Positions 16,021-25,040 are shown, numbered from the stretch's first letter. The stretch is 32,749 nt of DNA from Bacillota bacterium (GCA_021820485.1 JAKADO010000033.1:1-32749); one strand, 5' to 3'. Program-made: numbers and translations. The notes: generated by a model not told the origin, from the letters alone.

Positions 16021-17414
16021 GCCAGATGGCTCGCAGCAATCGCTTTGCGGGAGGATTGTCCCCCGAAGCCGCGGCCTTTTGTTCCTCCCTCAGCTTTGAC
16101 TGGCGGCTCCTGCCCGACGATATCGAGGGTTCCTTGGCCCACTTGGCGATGCTGGAGAAGGCGCACATCCTTCCGGAGGGGGTCGCGGTCAAGCTCAGGC
16201 AGGGTCTCATCCAGATTCGGGAGGAGTGGTCCGCTGGGAATCTTGTACCCCGCCCGGAATGGGAAGACGTACACATGAACGTCGAAGGACGCCTCCACGA
16301 AATCGTAGGCCCTGACGCGGGATATCTGCATACCGGGCGAAGCCGCAATGATCAGGTGGCAACCGACATGCACCTGTATTTGAAGAGGCAGGCCCTTTAC
16401 ATAGGCGGTGAACTCGCAGGTCTCATCGCCACCCTCCAGCACCTGGCGGAAGAGACGTTGGACGTCGTCATGCCGGGGCACACCCATATGCAGCCCGCGC
16501 AACCCATTTTAATGGCGCACCATTGGTTGGCGTACGCGTGGATGTTCCAACGTGACGCCACCCGACTGGACGATTGGACCCGCCGAGCCGACCTGTCCCC
16601 GCTGGGTGCGGGAGCGCTGGCCGGTACGCCTTATTCTTCCGACCCCGACTTTACCCGCCGGCAGCTGGGGTTTGCCGGGCTCTACCAAAACTCCTTGGAT
16701 GCCGTCTCTGACCGCGACTATCTCATTGAGTTTTTGTCATGGGCCAGCCTTTTCATGATGCATGTCAGTCGCTTGGCGGAAGAGCTAGTGCTCTGGTCGA
16801 GCCCGGCATTCGGGTATGTCACTCCGGGCGATGGATACAGCACTGGCTCCTCCATCATGCCGCAGAAGAAGAACCCCGACGTGGCGGAACTGATGCGCGG
16901 CAAAAGCGGGCGGGTATTCGGCCACCTTATGAGCCTCCTTGCCGTCATGAAGGGACTGCCCTTGGCCTACAACTCTGACATGCAGGAGGACAAGGAATCA
17001 GTGTTTGACACCATCGACACCGTCCTTGCTGTGCTCTCGGTGCTGCCTGGACTCCTGCGCAGTCTCGAGATTCATGCCGACCGCATGCGCGACCAGGCCG
17101 AGGCGCAGTTCGTCAACGCCACCGACTTGGCTGACCTCCTGACGGAGCAAGGGACGCCGTTTCGGGAGGCCCATCACCGTGTGGGCCAATTGGTGAAAGA
17201 TGTGCTCAATGCCGGATACGACCGGTTTTCGGCGGTTCCTGAAGACGCCTGGCGCGAGTTTGCGCCAGATATTCCGCAAGAGTGGGCCTATCACCTCACC
17301 CCCGAAACGCTGGTCGCGGCGCGACGCCAGCCTTTTTCCACCGCCCGAGCATCGGTCGAGTCTCAAATCGCCCAATTAGCGCTCTGGCTGAATCAGCGAG
17401 AGGCGGATTCCTGA
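16017..17414 (+). CDS. argH: argininosuccinate lyase
   Basis: The 465-residue protein splits argininosuccinate into arginine and fumarate, the last step of the pathway. Family motifs are HTGRSRNDQVATD and the signature loop GSSIMPQKKNPD at residues 277-288, which carries the catalytic serine. The ATG at 16017 overlaps the argG stop by four bases, with AAGGAG upstream. Its 3' end overlaps the convergent MFS gene by 22 bases, and no terminator lies between them, so the two transcripts should collide or be antisense to each other at their ends. Confidence 0.97.
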   Translation: MSQMARSNRFAGGLSPEAAAFCSSLSFDWRLLPDDIEGSLAHLAMLEKAHILPEGVAVKLRQGLIQIREEWSAGNLVPRPEWEDVHMNVEGRLHEIVGPDAGYLHTGRSRNDQVATDMHLYLKRQALYIGGELAGLIATLQHLAEETLDVVMPGHTHMQPAQPILMAHHWLAYAWMFQRDATRLDDWTRRADLSPLGAGALAGTPYSSDPDFTRRQLGFAGLYQNSLDAVSDRDYLIEFLSWASLFMMHVSRLAEELVLWSSPAFGYVTPGDGYSTGSSIMPQKKNPDVAELMRGKSGRVFGHLMSLLAVMKGLPLAYNSDMQEDKESVFDTIDTVLAVLSVLPGLLRSLEIHADRMRDQAEAQFVNATDLADLLTEQGTPFREAHHRVGQLVKDVLNAGYDRFSAVPEDAWREFAPDIPQEWAYHLTPETLVAARRQPFSTARASVESQIAQLALWLNQREADS

Positions 17415-18676
17415 TGGCGCCAGCGAGGGTGGTCTTCCATGGTGCGGTACTCCGGAAACAGAAACAGGCTCAAGAAGAGCAACGCCAGCAAAATGCCGGA
17501 CGCAAACATCAGTTGGTGCGCCTTTAAGAGTTGGGTGGAGAGAATCCACGAACAGAGGGCATAGCTGACCGGCGTGAGCCCGATGGACATCAGCGTGAAG
17601 AGCGACATGACCCGGCCCAGCAGGGCTTCATCGGCGATGGTTTGAATGTAGGTCATGGTGGGGATGGTGGTGATGCTCATGCCAGCCCCCGCGATGGCCA
17701 TGAGTGCAACGCCCATCGGCCAACCATGAATCATGGACACTCCCGCAAAGGCCCATCCGATGAGGGAGGCGACGATGCCGATCCACCGGTAATGCCCGCG
17801 CAGCCCCTTGAGCGCCATCGTCAACAATCCTCCCAGGATGGCGCCCACACCGAGGGCGGATTCAAAGTATCCATAAATGGTGCCCGACCATCCATGGTGA
17901 CTGATGAAGGTGGGAAGTCCGACATTGATCGGTCCCATGAACAGAAGGCTCATCACCATGGCGATGCCCATGATGACAGCCATCACGCGAACTTGAAACA
18001 CGTAGCGAAGGCCGGTCACCAAGTCTGTCCAAGGGGAAGAGCCGGGCCCGTCCTGAAAAGCTCCTGCCCATCGGGGGATATGGAGAAAAACGACGGTAGC
18101 GACCGCAATGAGGTACAAAATGGCGACGCTGAAGAACACGCGGTCGGGAGAGAACCGCAACAGCACGCCAGCCAGCAACGGCCCCAAGACCGTCGCGAGC
18201 TGCTGCGCCGTCTGAATGACGCTGTTGGCGGTGGCCAGGCGTGCGGATGTCACCACGCGCGGGACAATCGCCCCTTGGGTGGGCCAATAGAATGCGTCGA
18301 CCGTGCCAAACAAGAGGGCCACCACGTAGAAATCACGAGCCCGCTCCGCCATTCCTGCAGAAAAAGCCAAGGCCAACGCCGCCAGAATCAGCGCACGGGC
18401 CCCGAGCGAGATCGTCAGCAAGAGTTTGGGACTGACCCGGTCGGCAGCGACGCCTCCTAGAAGCATCAAGGCCAATCGCGGCAGCGCGGCCAACATGAGT
18501 GTGGTACCGAGAGCCAACTCAGAGTGGGTTGAGGACACGACCGTCCACGCCAATACAATGAAATAGGCGCTATCGGCCAAGGCTGATAGAGAAGAACTCA
18601 CCCAGAGCAGCAAAAAATTGCGATCACGCCAAATGGTGTCTGTCAGGATGGGACCCCCTCCATATGGACGGTCCAT
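17393..18676 (-). CDS. MFS transporter, MFS_3 (EntS/macrolide efflux-like)
   Basis: The product of up to 427 residues has about 12 hydrophobic segments and starts its fold with RDRNFLLLWVSSSLSALADSA, typical of the MFS_3 exporters. GVAADRVSPKLLL is the motif A region. The span given uses the ATG at 18676, which has no good ribosome binding site. A better signal is GGAGGGGG followed seven bases later by CTG at 18646; that codon overlaps the stop of the upstream GNAT gene as CTGA and would start the protein just before the conserved TDTIWRDRNF. The gene is probably co-transcribed with the acetyltransferase. Substrate unknown. Confidence 0.82.
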   Translation of the reverse strand: MDRPYGGGPILTDTIWRDRNFLLLWVSSSLSALADSAYFIVLAWTVVSSTHSELALGTTLMLAALPRLALMLLGGVAADRVSPKLLLTISLGARALILAALALAFSAGMAERARDFYVVALLFGTVDAFYWPTQGAIVPRVVTSARLATANSVIQTAQQLATVLGPLLAGVLLRFSPDRVFFSVAILYLIAVATVVFLHIPRWAGAFQDGPGSSPWTDLVTGLRYVFQVRVMAVIMGIAMVMSLLFMGPINVGLPTFISHHGWSGTIYGYFESALGVGAILGGLLTMALKGLRGHYRWIGIVASLIGWAFAGVSMIHGWPMGVALMAIAGAGMSITTIPTMTYIQTIADEALLGRVMSLFTLMSIGLTPVSYALCSWILSTQLLKAHQLMFASGILLALLFLSLFLFPEYRTMEDHPRWRHQESASR

Positions 18677-19236
18677 CCGGGAAACCCCAAATATTGTTCG
18701 CGGGTCAGACTAAAGATCCGATGATCTTCCCAGCGTCCATTGATGTTTAGGTAATGCGTGGCCAGCCCTTCGTCGTTGAACCCCAGCTTTTCAATCACCT
18801 TGAGGGAGGGTGCGTTCTTTGGCATGATGGCCGCTTGCACGCGATGCAAACTCAAGACTTCAAAGGCTGCTGTCACTATTCCCCGCACGGCCTCGGTGGC
18901 AAATCCCTGATCTTGAAACCGAGCGTCAATCCAATAGCCCAGCGTGGCATTCTGCCATGCGCCCCGCACCACATTGCTGAGCGCCATGCGGCCAATGATC
19001 CGGTCGCCCAACACCACCGCGAACGCATAGCCGAGGTCTGTGCGCCAGCGCGCCAAATCTGCTTGGATTTGTAAATCCTGCGCCGACTCAGTGAAAAACT
19101 CTGGAGACCGGACCGGAGATACACGCTCAAAGGATTCGCGGTTGAACTCATGAATCTCCAACAAAGAGGCCCCATCCCCCGTTTGAAAGGGACGCAACCT
19201 GATTCGAGGTCCATACAGCTCCATGTATGGTATCAC
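18643..19236 (-). CDS. GNAT N-acetyltransferase, RimJ/RimL-like
   Basis: The protein of about 197 residues has the GNAT fold: an N-terminal LRPFQTGDG stretch, a central beta strand LGYWIDARFQDQGFATEAV that forms the acetyl-CoA pyrophosphate loop, and the C-terminal NAPSLKVIEKLGF segment. The RimJ/RimL branch acetylates protein N-termini, but many relatives modify antibiotics or small molecules. I chose GTG at 19236 because GGGAGG lies eight bases upstream; the ATG at 19224 is 20 bases away. It precedes the MFS gene with a four-base overlap, which suggests a modification-plus-export pair. Confidence 0.85.
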   Translation of the reverse strand: MIPYMELYGPRIRLRPFQTGDGASLLEIHEFNRESFERVSPVRSPEFFTESAQDLQIQADLARWRTDLGYAFAVVLGDRIIGRMALSNVVRGAWQNATLGYWIDARFQDQGFATEAVRGIVTAAFEVLSLHRVQAAIMPKNAPSLKVIEKLGFNDEGLATHYLNINGRWEDHRIFSLTREQYLGFPGWTVHMEGVPS

Positions 19237-19306
19237 CGACAATTCCTCCCAAGAGCATTCGACTCATTGTCTCATGGGATGGGCGGCATCGCCAGAAATA
19301 ATAGGT

Positions 19307-19336
19307 AAGGCCGGCCGCCAAACGACGGTCGGCCTT
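19307..19336. terminator. hairpin downstream of the L,D-transpeptidase gene
   Basis: AAGGCCGGCC and GGTCGGCCTT form a stem with one mismatch. It lies between the transpeptidase stop and the acetyltransferase start on the minus strand. The U run is poor. Confidence 0.5.
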
Positions 19337-19351
19337 TCCCATCAGCAACGC

Positions 19352-21019
19352 TCACGAGGCCGGAGCCGGCGGCACTCCCACCGGATTAACCGTCACCAAC
19401 GTGCCGTAATGCACTTGACGGTAGATGGTCTGGGAAACCGAGGGAGGCACCTCCACACACCCTAGGCTCTGCGGGAATCCGTAGGACGCCCGCACAAATC
19501 CGTGCACCGCATCTCCCCCGTTGAAGTAATTGATCCAATAGACCGGGTCGGCGTATGGCACCCCATTCGGGTTCTTGCCGCGCATCACCTGAAATGGCAG
19601 CCGTTCATAAATGGGAAACGTGCCTAGGTAGGTTGGCGTCACGGGAATCCCGGTGTTGGCGGGAGTGCTCAGCACCATCGTGTTCCCCACCCATAGCTCG
19701 AGTGTCTCTGGAAACGACTCTGTAACCGAAATGTAGCTGTATGGCCAAGGACTGGTCTTTCCGGCCAACCGATCCCGAATCAGCGTCTTCCACACCATTG
19801 GGCCGGCAATGCCGTCCACCGGAAGCCCATTGGCGCGTTCAAACTGCATGATTGCCCCCTTGGTCATGACCGACATTTGTCCTGGCGTCCACAACGCCTT
19901 CAGCTGGCTCGGCAAGTGAGAATATTTCCATGTGAACTGCCCTTGGGGTGGCTGATAGATAGCCGAGTCCTCATAGTTCAACGTGGGTTGGCTGACCGGC
20001 GCGGTGGCGGTCCAAGCCACCGGCAAATACCCTTCTTCCGCCAGCATCTCCTGCAACCGCAACACCGATCCCGGTGGAGTGGTCCATTTGAGCGTGGCCG
20101 CGCTCGCCATCACGGACCCGGTCTGGGCCTCAGGACCCGCATGGCCCCCGGGAATAATCGCCTCCACGGCGGCACCGGGACCGTAGCCGGTAGGCCCTGT
20201 CGGAGTGAAGGCGAACTCCGTCGGGGAAATTTCATGCCAATGGCCCGCCACTACGGGAAGCACACGCCATGCCGACAAATGCGGATGCTGAACAGGTTGG
20301 CTGAACTTCACCGTCAGGGAACTGACCGGAGACAGGATCCTGTGCGCCGCACGTGCGACCGTAACGTAGGGAACGCTCGACCAGGACACCTGGGAAGAAG
20401 GCCCAAAGGGCTGCCAATCACGGGCAGCGGCCGAAACCAGCAGCGTGCCATGCTGGCTTGGCAGCGCTGTAGGAAGCGGCAGGACGACCGTTCGACTGGG
20501 CGTCCTGGGGCTCTCCACATGGACAGGGCCATGGGGCGCCATTTGATATTGAACGCGCGCCACTGGCTCGCTGAAGCGGACGGCGAGGCCGGGCCCCAAT
20601 GGTCGCGCAATGGTGGATTGGGCAAGATGGGGAATTCCCGGCGTGGACACTGGAAAGGATATGACTTGCTCTTCCCATGGCATCCATTGCAAGAGCCCCG
20701 GTCCCACCACCGTCAACTGGATGAGCCCCGACTCACCCGAAGCGATCCGTTCGACCGGATTAAGACGTCCCAAGCCTGTCAACGGAATCTCGTGATCTCC
20801 TGAAAAAAAGGCTGCCTTCCGTACTACCGTGCCCCAGCCGCGCAGTCGAATGCGTGCAATGCCACGCGCGCTCGGCACGAGACGAGCGCCAGGCGCGATA
20901 AGCCACAAAGCCCCAGCCAGCACGGCCAAGAACCCGCCCGCAATAATCCACCACAGGCTGCGATGAGAAGGGCCATGCCTCGCTATGAGAGGCACATTGG
21001 ACCCCTGTCGGATTACCAC
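19352..21019 (-). CDS. membrane-anchored L,D-transpeptidase (YkuD) with peptidoglycan-binding domain
   Basis: The 555-residue protein has one N-terminal membrane anchor (about residues 21-45) and then a long extracytoplasmic part. Residues 60-320 match nothing I recognise and look like beta-rich Ig-type modules. A peptidoglycan-binding region follows (VLRLQEMLAEEGYLPV, then TKGAIMQFERANGLPVDGIAGP), split by an insertion of about 45 residues. The YkuD catalytic region ends with HGF (His506) and SLGC (Cys521), the catalytic histidine and cysteine. The enzyme should form 3-3 crosslinks or attach proteins to peptidoglycan. The motif has SLGCVE where SHGCVR is common. The start is GTG at 21019 behind AAGG. 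It faces the GT87-like gene, and both belong to envelope functions. Confidence 0.85.
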   Translation of the reverse strand: MVIRQGSNVPLIARHGPSHRSLWWIIAGGFLAVLAGALWLIAPGARLVPSARGIARIRLRGWGTVVRKAAFFSGDHEIPLTGLGRLNPVERIASGESGLIQLTVVGPGLLQWMPWEEQVISFPVSTPGIPHLAQSTIARPLGPGLAVRFSEPVARVQYQMAPHGPVHVESPRTPSRTVVLPLPTALPSQHGTLLVSAAARDWQPFGPSSQVSWSSVPYVTVARAAHRILSPVSSLTVKFSQPVQHPHLSAWRVLPVVAGHWHEISPTEFAFTPTGPTGYGPGAAVEAIIPGGHAGPEAQTGSVMASAATLKWTTPPGSVLRLQEMLAEEGYLPVAWTATAPVSQPTLNYEDSAIYQPPQGQFTWKYSHLPSQLKALWTPGQMSVMTKGAIMQFERANGLPVDGIAGPMVWKTLIRDRLAGKTSPWPYSYISVTESFPETLELWVGNTMVLSTPANTGIPVTPTYLGTFPIYERLPFQVMRGKNPNGVPYADPVYWINYFNGGDAVHGFVRASYGFPQSLGCVEVPPSVSQTIYRQVHYGTLVTVNPVGVPPAPAS

Positions 21020-21090
21020 GGCTTATCGCCTTCTTTCCCCTGTTCGTTGGTTACTAATAAAACGCCACATGGATTATGTATGTTGCACGA

Positions 21091-21112
21091 AATTCCTTTT
21101 GAGGAAGGAATT
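21091..21112. repeat. 8-bp perfect inverted repeat in the divergent ldt/GT87 spacer
   Basis: AATTCCTT-TTGAGG-AAGGAATT lies in an AT-rich 297-base spacer between two divergent genes. It is placed as an operator might be. No convincing promoter pair was found beside it. Confidence 0.35.
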
Positions 21113-21316
21113 ATTCATTGACAAAGTTCGCGAGTCCAGACAAACCGACCCGAATCATTTATATTGTTGTCGAAACTTGGAGATCCTGATCCCGTCAGCC
21201 CATCGCCGGTTTTGGCCCCGCGCCGTCGCCTAAAGGAGATATAATGGGGACATTGGCCAAAAATCGTGGAGAGTTGCGCCATAAACTTAACAACGACTAT
21301 GGAAGGGAGGTTAGGC

Positions 21317-22516
21317 ATGGAAGCTTCTCGTCGACAATGGATCATCGGAAGTTTGGCCATTACGGGGTGGTTCGTTTGGGCGTTCTTTCACCTCTTGCCG
21401 CCGCACGCGGTTCTGCACGGCGGCATTTTTCATCACTATTGGCCTTGGTCATATGAACATCTGGCCTACACAGACATTTTTGCACTCTATCAGAATCACC
21501 AGCTGTACAACCATGCGCTCCCCTACATCACAACCCCCATTGAATACCCGGTGCTGATGGGCATTCTCATGTGGATTGCGGCATTAGCCGGATCGCCAAT
21601 TGGCTATTATTTGGTCACCGCTCTATTTATTTGGGTGGCCGCGCTGTTTACCTATCGCTGGCTCGTGGAGTGGGCCCCCAAAGTGGCATGGGCCTTTGCC
21701 CTAACCCCGATGCTGTTCACCTTCGGGCTCCTCAATTGGGATGTCATCGGCATTTTCTTGATGATGCTGGCCATTCGGCTCTTTGATCGCAAGCGCTATG
21801 ATGGCGCGTCCGTGGTGTTTGCGGCGGCAGTCTTCTTCAAATTGTTTCCCATCTTTTATCTGCCGTTCATTGCCCTGCGTCTTTGGCAACAGAAGGACCG
21901 CAAGCTGCTGGGCCGCATGGTGGCCATTTTTGTGGGCACCTCGCTCGTCATCAACCTCCCGTTTGCGCTCAGCAACTGGGCTAATTGGTCGCTCTTCTTC
22001 CGCTACAACGCCGGTCGCAGCGTCTCCACCGACATTTGGAACAACGTCTGGATCCAAATCTCTTCCGTGCCGGTTGTAGACGCCATTTCGCTCATGATGG
22101 TGCTCTTGACCTTGCTCTTTACGGCGCGCTACGTATGGCGCGGCGGTTCGCTCTACCACGCCGCGGCGTTGCTTTTTGCCATCTTTTTATTGGTGAATAA
22201 AGTCTTTTCTCCGCAGTACATGCTATGGCTGTTGGCCTTTGGCGCCATCGCCGAGTGGCCGCTCTGGACCATGGGTCTCTTGTCCGTAGGCGGAGTCACC
22301 GACTACGTCAATTCCATGGCCATTTTGCACTTGTACAATGCAGAGTCCCGATCCGCCAACTGGTATGCGGACACCATTTATCCCCTTGGGCTCTTATTGC
22401 GATATTTGGCCGTCGTCATAAGCCCCATTGGAGCCATGGCGATGCGGCGCCAAACCAAAAAGTCGCATGGTGCCGACCGAGGAGCCTTGGAACGAAGAGG
22501 AGCGCAGGCGCCCTAA
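21317..22516 (+). CDS. polytopic membrane glycosyltransferase, GT87-like (DUF2029)
   Basis: The 399-residue protein has about nine or ten hydrophobic segments. The early loop DIFALYQNHQLYNHALPYIT followed by TPIEYPVLMG, and the late FSPQYMLWLLAFG, are typical of GT87-type transferases that use polyprenyl-phosphate sugars on the outer membrane face. It probably adds a sugar to a wall polymer or lipid carrier; the exact acceptor is unknown. The ATG at 21317 follows GGGAGG at a good distance. An earlier ATG at 21244 also has an AAGGAG site but opens another frame that runs into this gene. The neighbours (L,D-transpeptidase, OatA) suggest cell-wall work. A terminator follows. Confidence 0.75.
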   Translation: MEASRRQWIIGSLAITGWFVWAFFHLLPPHAVLHGGIFHHYWPWSYEHLAYTDIFALYQNHQLYNHALPYITTPIEYPVLMGILMWIAALAGSPIGYYLVTALFIWVAALFTYRWLVEWAPKVAWAFALTPMLFTFGLLNWDVIGIFLMMLAIRLFDRKRYDGASVVFAAAVFFKLFPIFYLPFIALRLWQQKDRKLLGRMVAIFVGTSLVINLPFALSNWANWSLFFRYNAGRSVSTDIWNNVWIQISSVPVVDAISLMMVLLTLLFTARYVWRGGSLYHAAALLFAIFLLVNKVFSPQYMLWLLAFGAIAEWPLWTMGLLSVGGVTDYVNSMAILHLYNAESRSANWYADTIYPLGLLLRYLAVVISPIGAMAMRRQTKKSHGADRGALERRGAQAP

Positions 22517-22540
22517 GGCTCCCCTTCATAAGTCCCCCGT

Positions 22541-22570
22541 CGAGCCCCCGATGTCGGGGGCTCGTTCATT
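22541..22570 (+). terminator. intrinsic terminator after the GT87-like gene
   Basis: CGAGCCCCCGA-TG-TCGGGGGCTCG is an 11-bp perfect stem followed by TTCATTT. Confidence 0.88.
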
Positions 22571-22879
22571 TCGCCGGTGGTACAAATTCAGACCTCGCTC
22601 GACTTCGAGCGGCCTAAGACTGCCTCTCTTCCAAAGGGTTCGAGCCGATGCCGTCGATTGGATTCGAAGCATAGGAAAAGACTAGACAAATTGGCAACAA
22701 ATATCTTTCCAATATCCGTAACCGAAATCGCACTGTGCCGTTCTTTTTCAGTAGAATAATCTTAATGCTAGTCCACATGGACGATTGAAAAGAGGTTCCT
22801 GTTCCCGTGCGCCCTGCTGAATTTTTCTCGCCACCGCCCTCGCTTTGCGTCCCTTCTGCCACTGGAGGCTCGAACTCCC
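22571..22879. other. noncoding spacer before the acyltransferase gene
   Basis: This 309-base stretch has no supported ORF. It is AT-rich around 22680-22770 and should contain the acyltransferase promoter, but I cannot pick a convincing -35/-10 pair. TTGGCA near 22689 with a weak TATCCG is the best I see. Confidence 0.4.
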
Positions 22880-24772
22880 ATGCCTAGACCGCTTGAAGCG
22901 AACTCCCGCTACATGGCCGGCATGGATGGGCTTCGTGCTATCGCTGTTCTCGCTGTGATAGCGTACCATTTGAATTTGGGTTGGGCTTCGGGAGGGCTAT
23001 TGGGGGTCGGCGTCTTCTTTGTGTTATCGGGATACCTGATTACCAACCTCTTGGTATCGGAATGGACGCGCAACGGGCGCATCGATTTTCGCAACTTCTG
23101 GTTCCGTCGGGCTCGCCGACTGCTGCCGGCCCTATTTCTCATGCTGAGCGTTGTCATTGCCTGGGTCACGTTCTTTGATCCCGGCGCGATGGCCAGCCTG
23201 CGCGGCGATGCCTTGGCAGCCGCCCTCTATTTCAGCAACTGGTGGTACATCTTCCATCACGTGTCTTATTTTGCTCGCTTCGGTCCGCCGTCACCGCTCA
23301 CCCACTTATGGTCATTGGCCGTGGAAGAGCAGTTCTACCTGGTTTGGCCGTTGGCGTTGGCTTTGGGCCTGCGATTGGTCCGTAAGAAGAGCATTCTCAT
23401 CCCACTCGCCGTGGCTGCAGCGTGCGCGTCTGCATTGGCCATGGCACTCATCTACCAGCCTGGAACGGACCCGAGCCGCGTCTATTACGGCACTGACACC
23501 CGGGCATTCGGACTCTTGATCGGATCCGCCCTGGCGCTCGCCTGGCCATCCAACCGCATCAAGGCGGACACGGCGCCCAAGGCACCCTGGTGGCTGGACG
23601 CAATCGGCATCGTCGGCCTGTTAGTCATAATCCTCATGGTATGGCGGACCAACGAGTACCAGACCTTTCTTTACCGAGGCGGGCTCGCCTTGCTGTCCTT
23701 GGCGGCCATGTTCGTAGTGGCTGCCGTGGTGCATCCGCGCAGCCGGCTGGGCAAGGCGCTGGGGTTCCGGCCGCTAAGGTGGCTCGGCGTCCGGTCATAC
23801 AGCATCTATCTATGGCATTACCCTGTGATTGTGCTCACCAGCCCGACGGTCGACACCACGGGATTTGATCCCCTGCGTGCGGCCCTGCAGGTAGGCGCCA
23901 GCATCGTGCTTGCTGCTCTATCGTGGCGCTTCATTGAGGAGCCCATCCGCCAGGGGGCATTGAGTCGTTTGGTGGCGCGATATCGGCAAGGTGCGGCCGG
24001 GGCCATCGGCTGGCCAGCGTGGGTAGGCGGTGCGGCCGCCCTAGGATTGCTGTCAGTAGCGGTTGGGGGGCTCAGCGGATTGGTGCAGGCTGCCCCTATC
24101 GCCACGACGGCGCCCATTCCTCGCTTGAGCATGACGCACGCCAAACATCGCGTGAAAACCCATGCGGCGCCCTCGCACACTGCGAATCCGCCCTCGAGCC
24201 ATGAAGTCCCAAACCATGGCGCGTCGAAGAGTGCCGCATCGCCCTCCCCGTCACCGAGCGTGGAGCACCCCGCCCCGCTGGGGTCTGGGGTGACCGCCAT
24301 CGGAGATTCCGTGATGGTGGATGCCGCGCCGTACTTGAAGCAACTGCTGCCCGGCATTGTCATTAGTGCCCACATCGGGCGCCAACTCTACCAGACTCCC
24401 CCTGTCATCGCCCAACTAAAGGCTCATCACCAGTTGGGAAGCCGGGTGATTATTGAGCTGGGCACGAATGGGCCATTTACCACTGGGCAATTGGTCTCCC
24501 TCCTACAGTCCTTGGGGCCCGTCCAGCAAATCATCTTGGTTAATACCCGCGTGCCCCGGCCCTGGCAAAACATTGTCAACGCCACCTTGGCCCAAGTGGC
24601 CTCCACGTATCCGCACACCACGCTGGTCAATTGGTACCAAGACAGCACCAATGAAAACCAATGGTTTTACCCGGACGGGGTGCATCTCAACCCCATTGGC
24701 GCCAAGGCCTACGCCAACTTGATTGCCAAGGCCGTACAACCGCCTTCCCATGCCGCGAATACAGGACCTTAA
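22880..24772 (+). CDS. OatA-like peptidoglycan O-acetyltransferase (acyltransferase-3 plus SGNH)
   Basis: The 630-residue protein has two parts. Residues 10-390 are an acyltransferase-3 membrane domain with about ten helices, starting MAGMDGLRAIAVLAVIAYH with the conserved histidine; AVEEQFYLVWP is another family mark. A linker rich in Ser, Pro and His (about 410-465) leads to an extracytoplasmic SGNH hydrolase domain: GDS at 475-477, ELGTNG, and DGVHLNPIG with Asp599 and His602 completing the triad. OatA uses this layout to O-acetylate muramic acid and so resist lysozyme. Related proteins acetylate other surface sugars. The ATG at 22880 has GGAGG 11 bases upstream. A small secreted protein follows closely. 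Confidence 0.85.
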   Translation: MPRPLEANSRYMAGMDGLRAIAVLAVIAYHLNLGWASGGLLGVGVFFVLSGYLITNLLVSEWTRNGRIDFRNFWFRRARRLLPALFLMLSVVIAWVTFFDPGAMASLRGDALAAALYFSNWWYIFHHVSYFARFGPPSPLTHLWSLAVEEQFYLVWPLALALGLRLVRKKSILIPLAVAAACASALAMALIYQPGTDPSRVYYGTDTRAFGLLIGSALALAWPSNRIKADTAPKAPWWLDAIGIVGLLVIILMVWRTNEYQTFLYRGGLALLSLAAMFVVAAVVHPRSRLGKALGFRPLRWLGVRSYSIYLWHYPVIVLTSPTVDTTGFDPLRAALQVGASIVLAALSWRFIEEPIRQGALSRLVARYRQGAAGAIGWPAWVGGAAALGLLSVAVGGLSGLVQAAPIATTAPIPRLSMTHAKHRVKTHAAPSHTANPPSSHEVPNHGASKSAASPSPSPSVEHPAPLGSGVTAIGDSVMVDAAPYLKQLLPGIVISAHIGRQLYQTPPVIAQLKAHHQLGSRVIIELGTNGPFTTGQLVSLLQSLGPVQQIILVNTRVPRPWQNIVNATLAQVASTYPHTTLVNWYQDSTNENQWFYPDGVHLNPIGAKAYANLIAKAVQPPSHAANTGP

Positions 24773-24833
24773 CGGCTTGCATAAGACCCGATGGCGTGGA
24801 CACACTACGCGAAAACTCCGGGAGGTTCAGGAA

Positions 24834-25040
24834 ATGCTGGGAAATTCCTCGCATCGCTGGGTCCGCTGGGCGGTCATGATCGCATTATTGGGCTTTTCTT
24901 CGTCCTTTAGTGTCGCGAGCCATGAACACGCCATGCCCTTGAAGCATCGGGCGCTTGTTGAACACTATGAATCCACGCACCACGGAAGCACTCCCTACCC
25001 CGTTCAGGGACCGCATTCCGAAGGGCCGGGGAATCCATAA
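24834..25040 (+). CDS. small secreted histidine-rich protein
   Basis: This 68-residue ORF starts at an ATG seven or more bases after GGGAGG. Residues 1-29 form a clear signal peptide (RWVRWAVMIALLGFSSSFSV then ASH). The predicted mature part of about 40 residues has seven histidines (SHEHAMPLKH, then ESTHHGSTPY) and several Pro and Gly. It begins 62 bases after the acyltransferase stop and is closed by a strong terminator, so it is probably the second gene of that transcript. Function is unknown; metal or surface binding is possible from composition only. Confidence 0.6.
   Translation: MLGNSSHRWVRWAVMIALLGFSSSFSVASHEHAMPLKHRALVEHYESTHHGSTPYPVQGPHSEGPGNP

Noticed and set aside
17531-18460. 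309-codon plus-strand ORF
   Set aside because: It is antisense to the MFS_3 gene and the translation is charged, repetitive and without hydrophobic core.
19877-20803. 308-codon plus-strand ORF
   Set aside because: It is antisense to the L,D-transpeptidase and its product is Arg/Gly-rich low-complexity sequence typical of an antisense GC-rich frame.
21118-21165. TTGACA at 21118 and TATATT at 21160 as a promoter
   Set aside because: The spacer is 36 bases, far too long for a sigma-A promoter.
21244-21456. 70-codon ORF with AAGGAG before its ATG
   Set aside because: Most of it overlaps the GT87-like gene in another frame. The signal may instead be a TATAAT box at 21240-21245, but no -35 was found, so neither is claimed.
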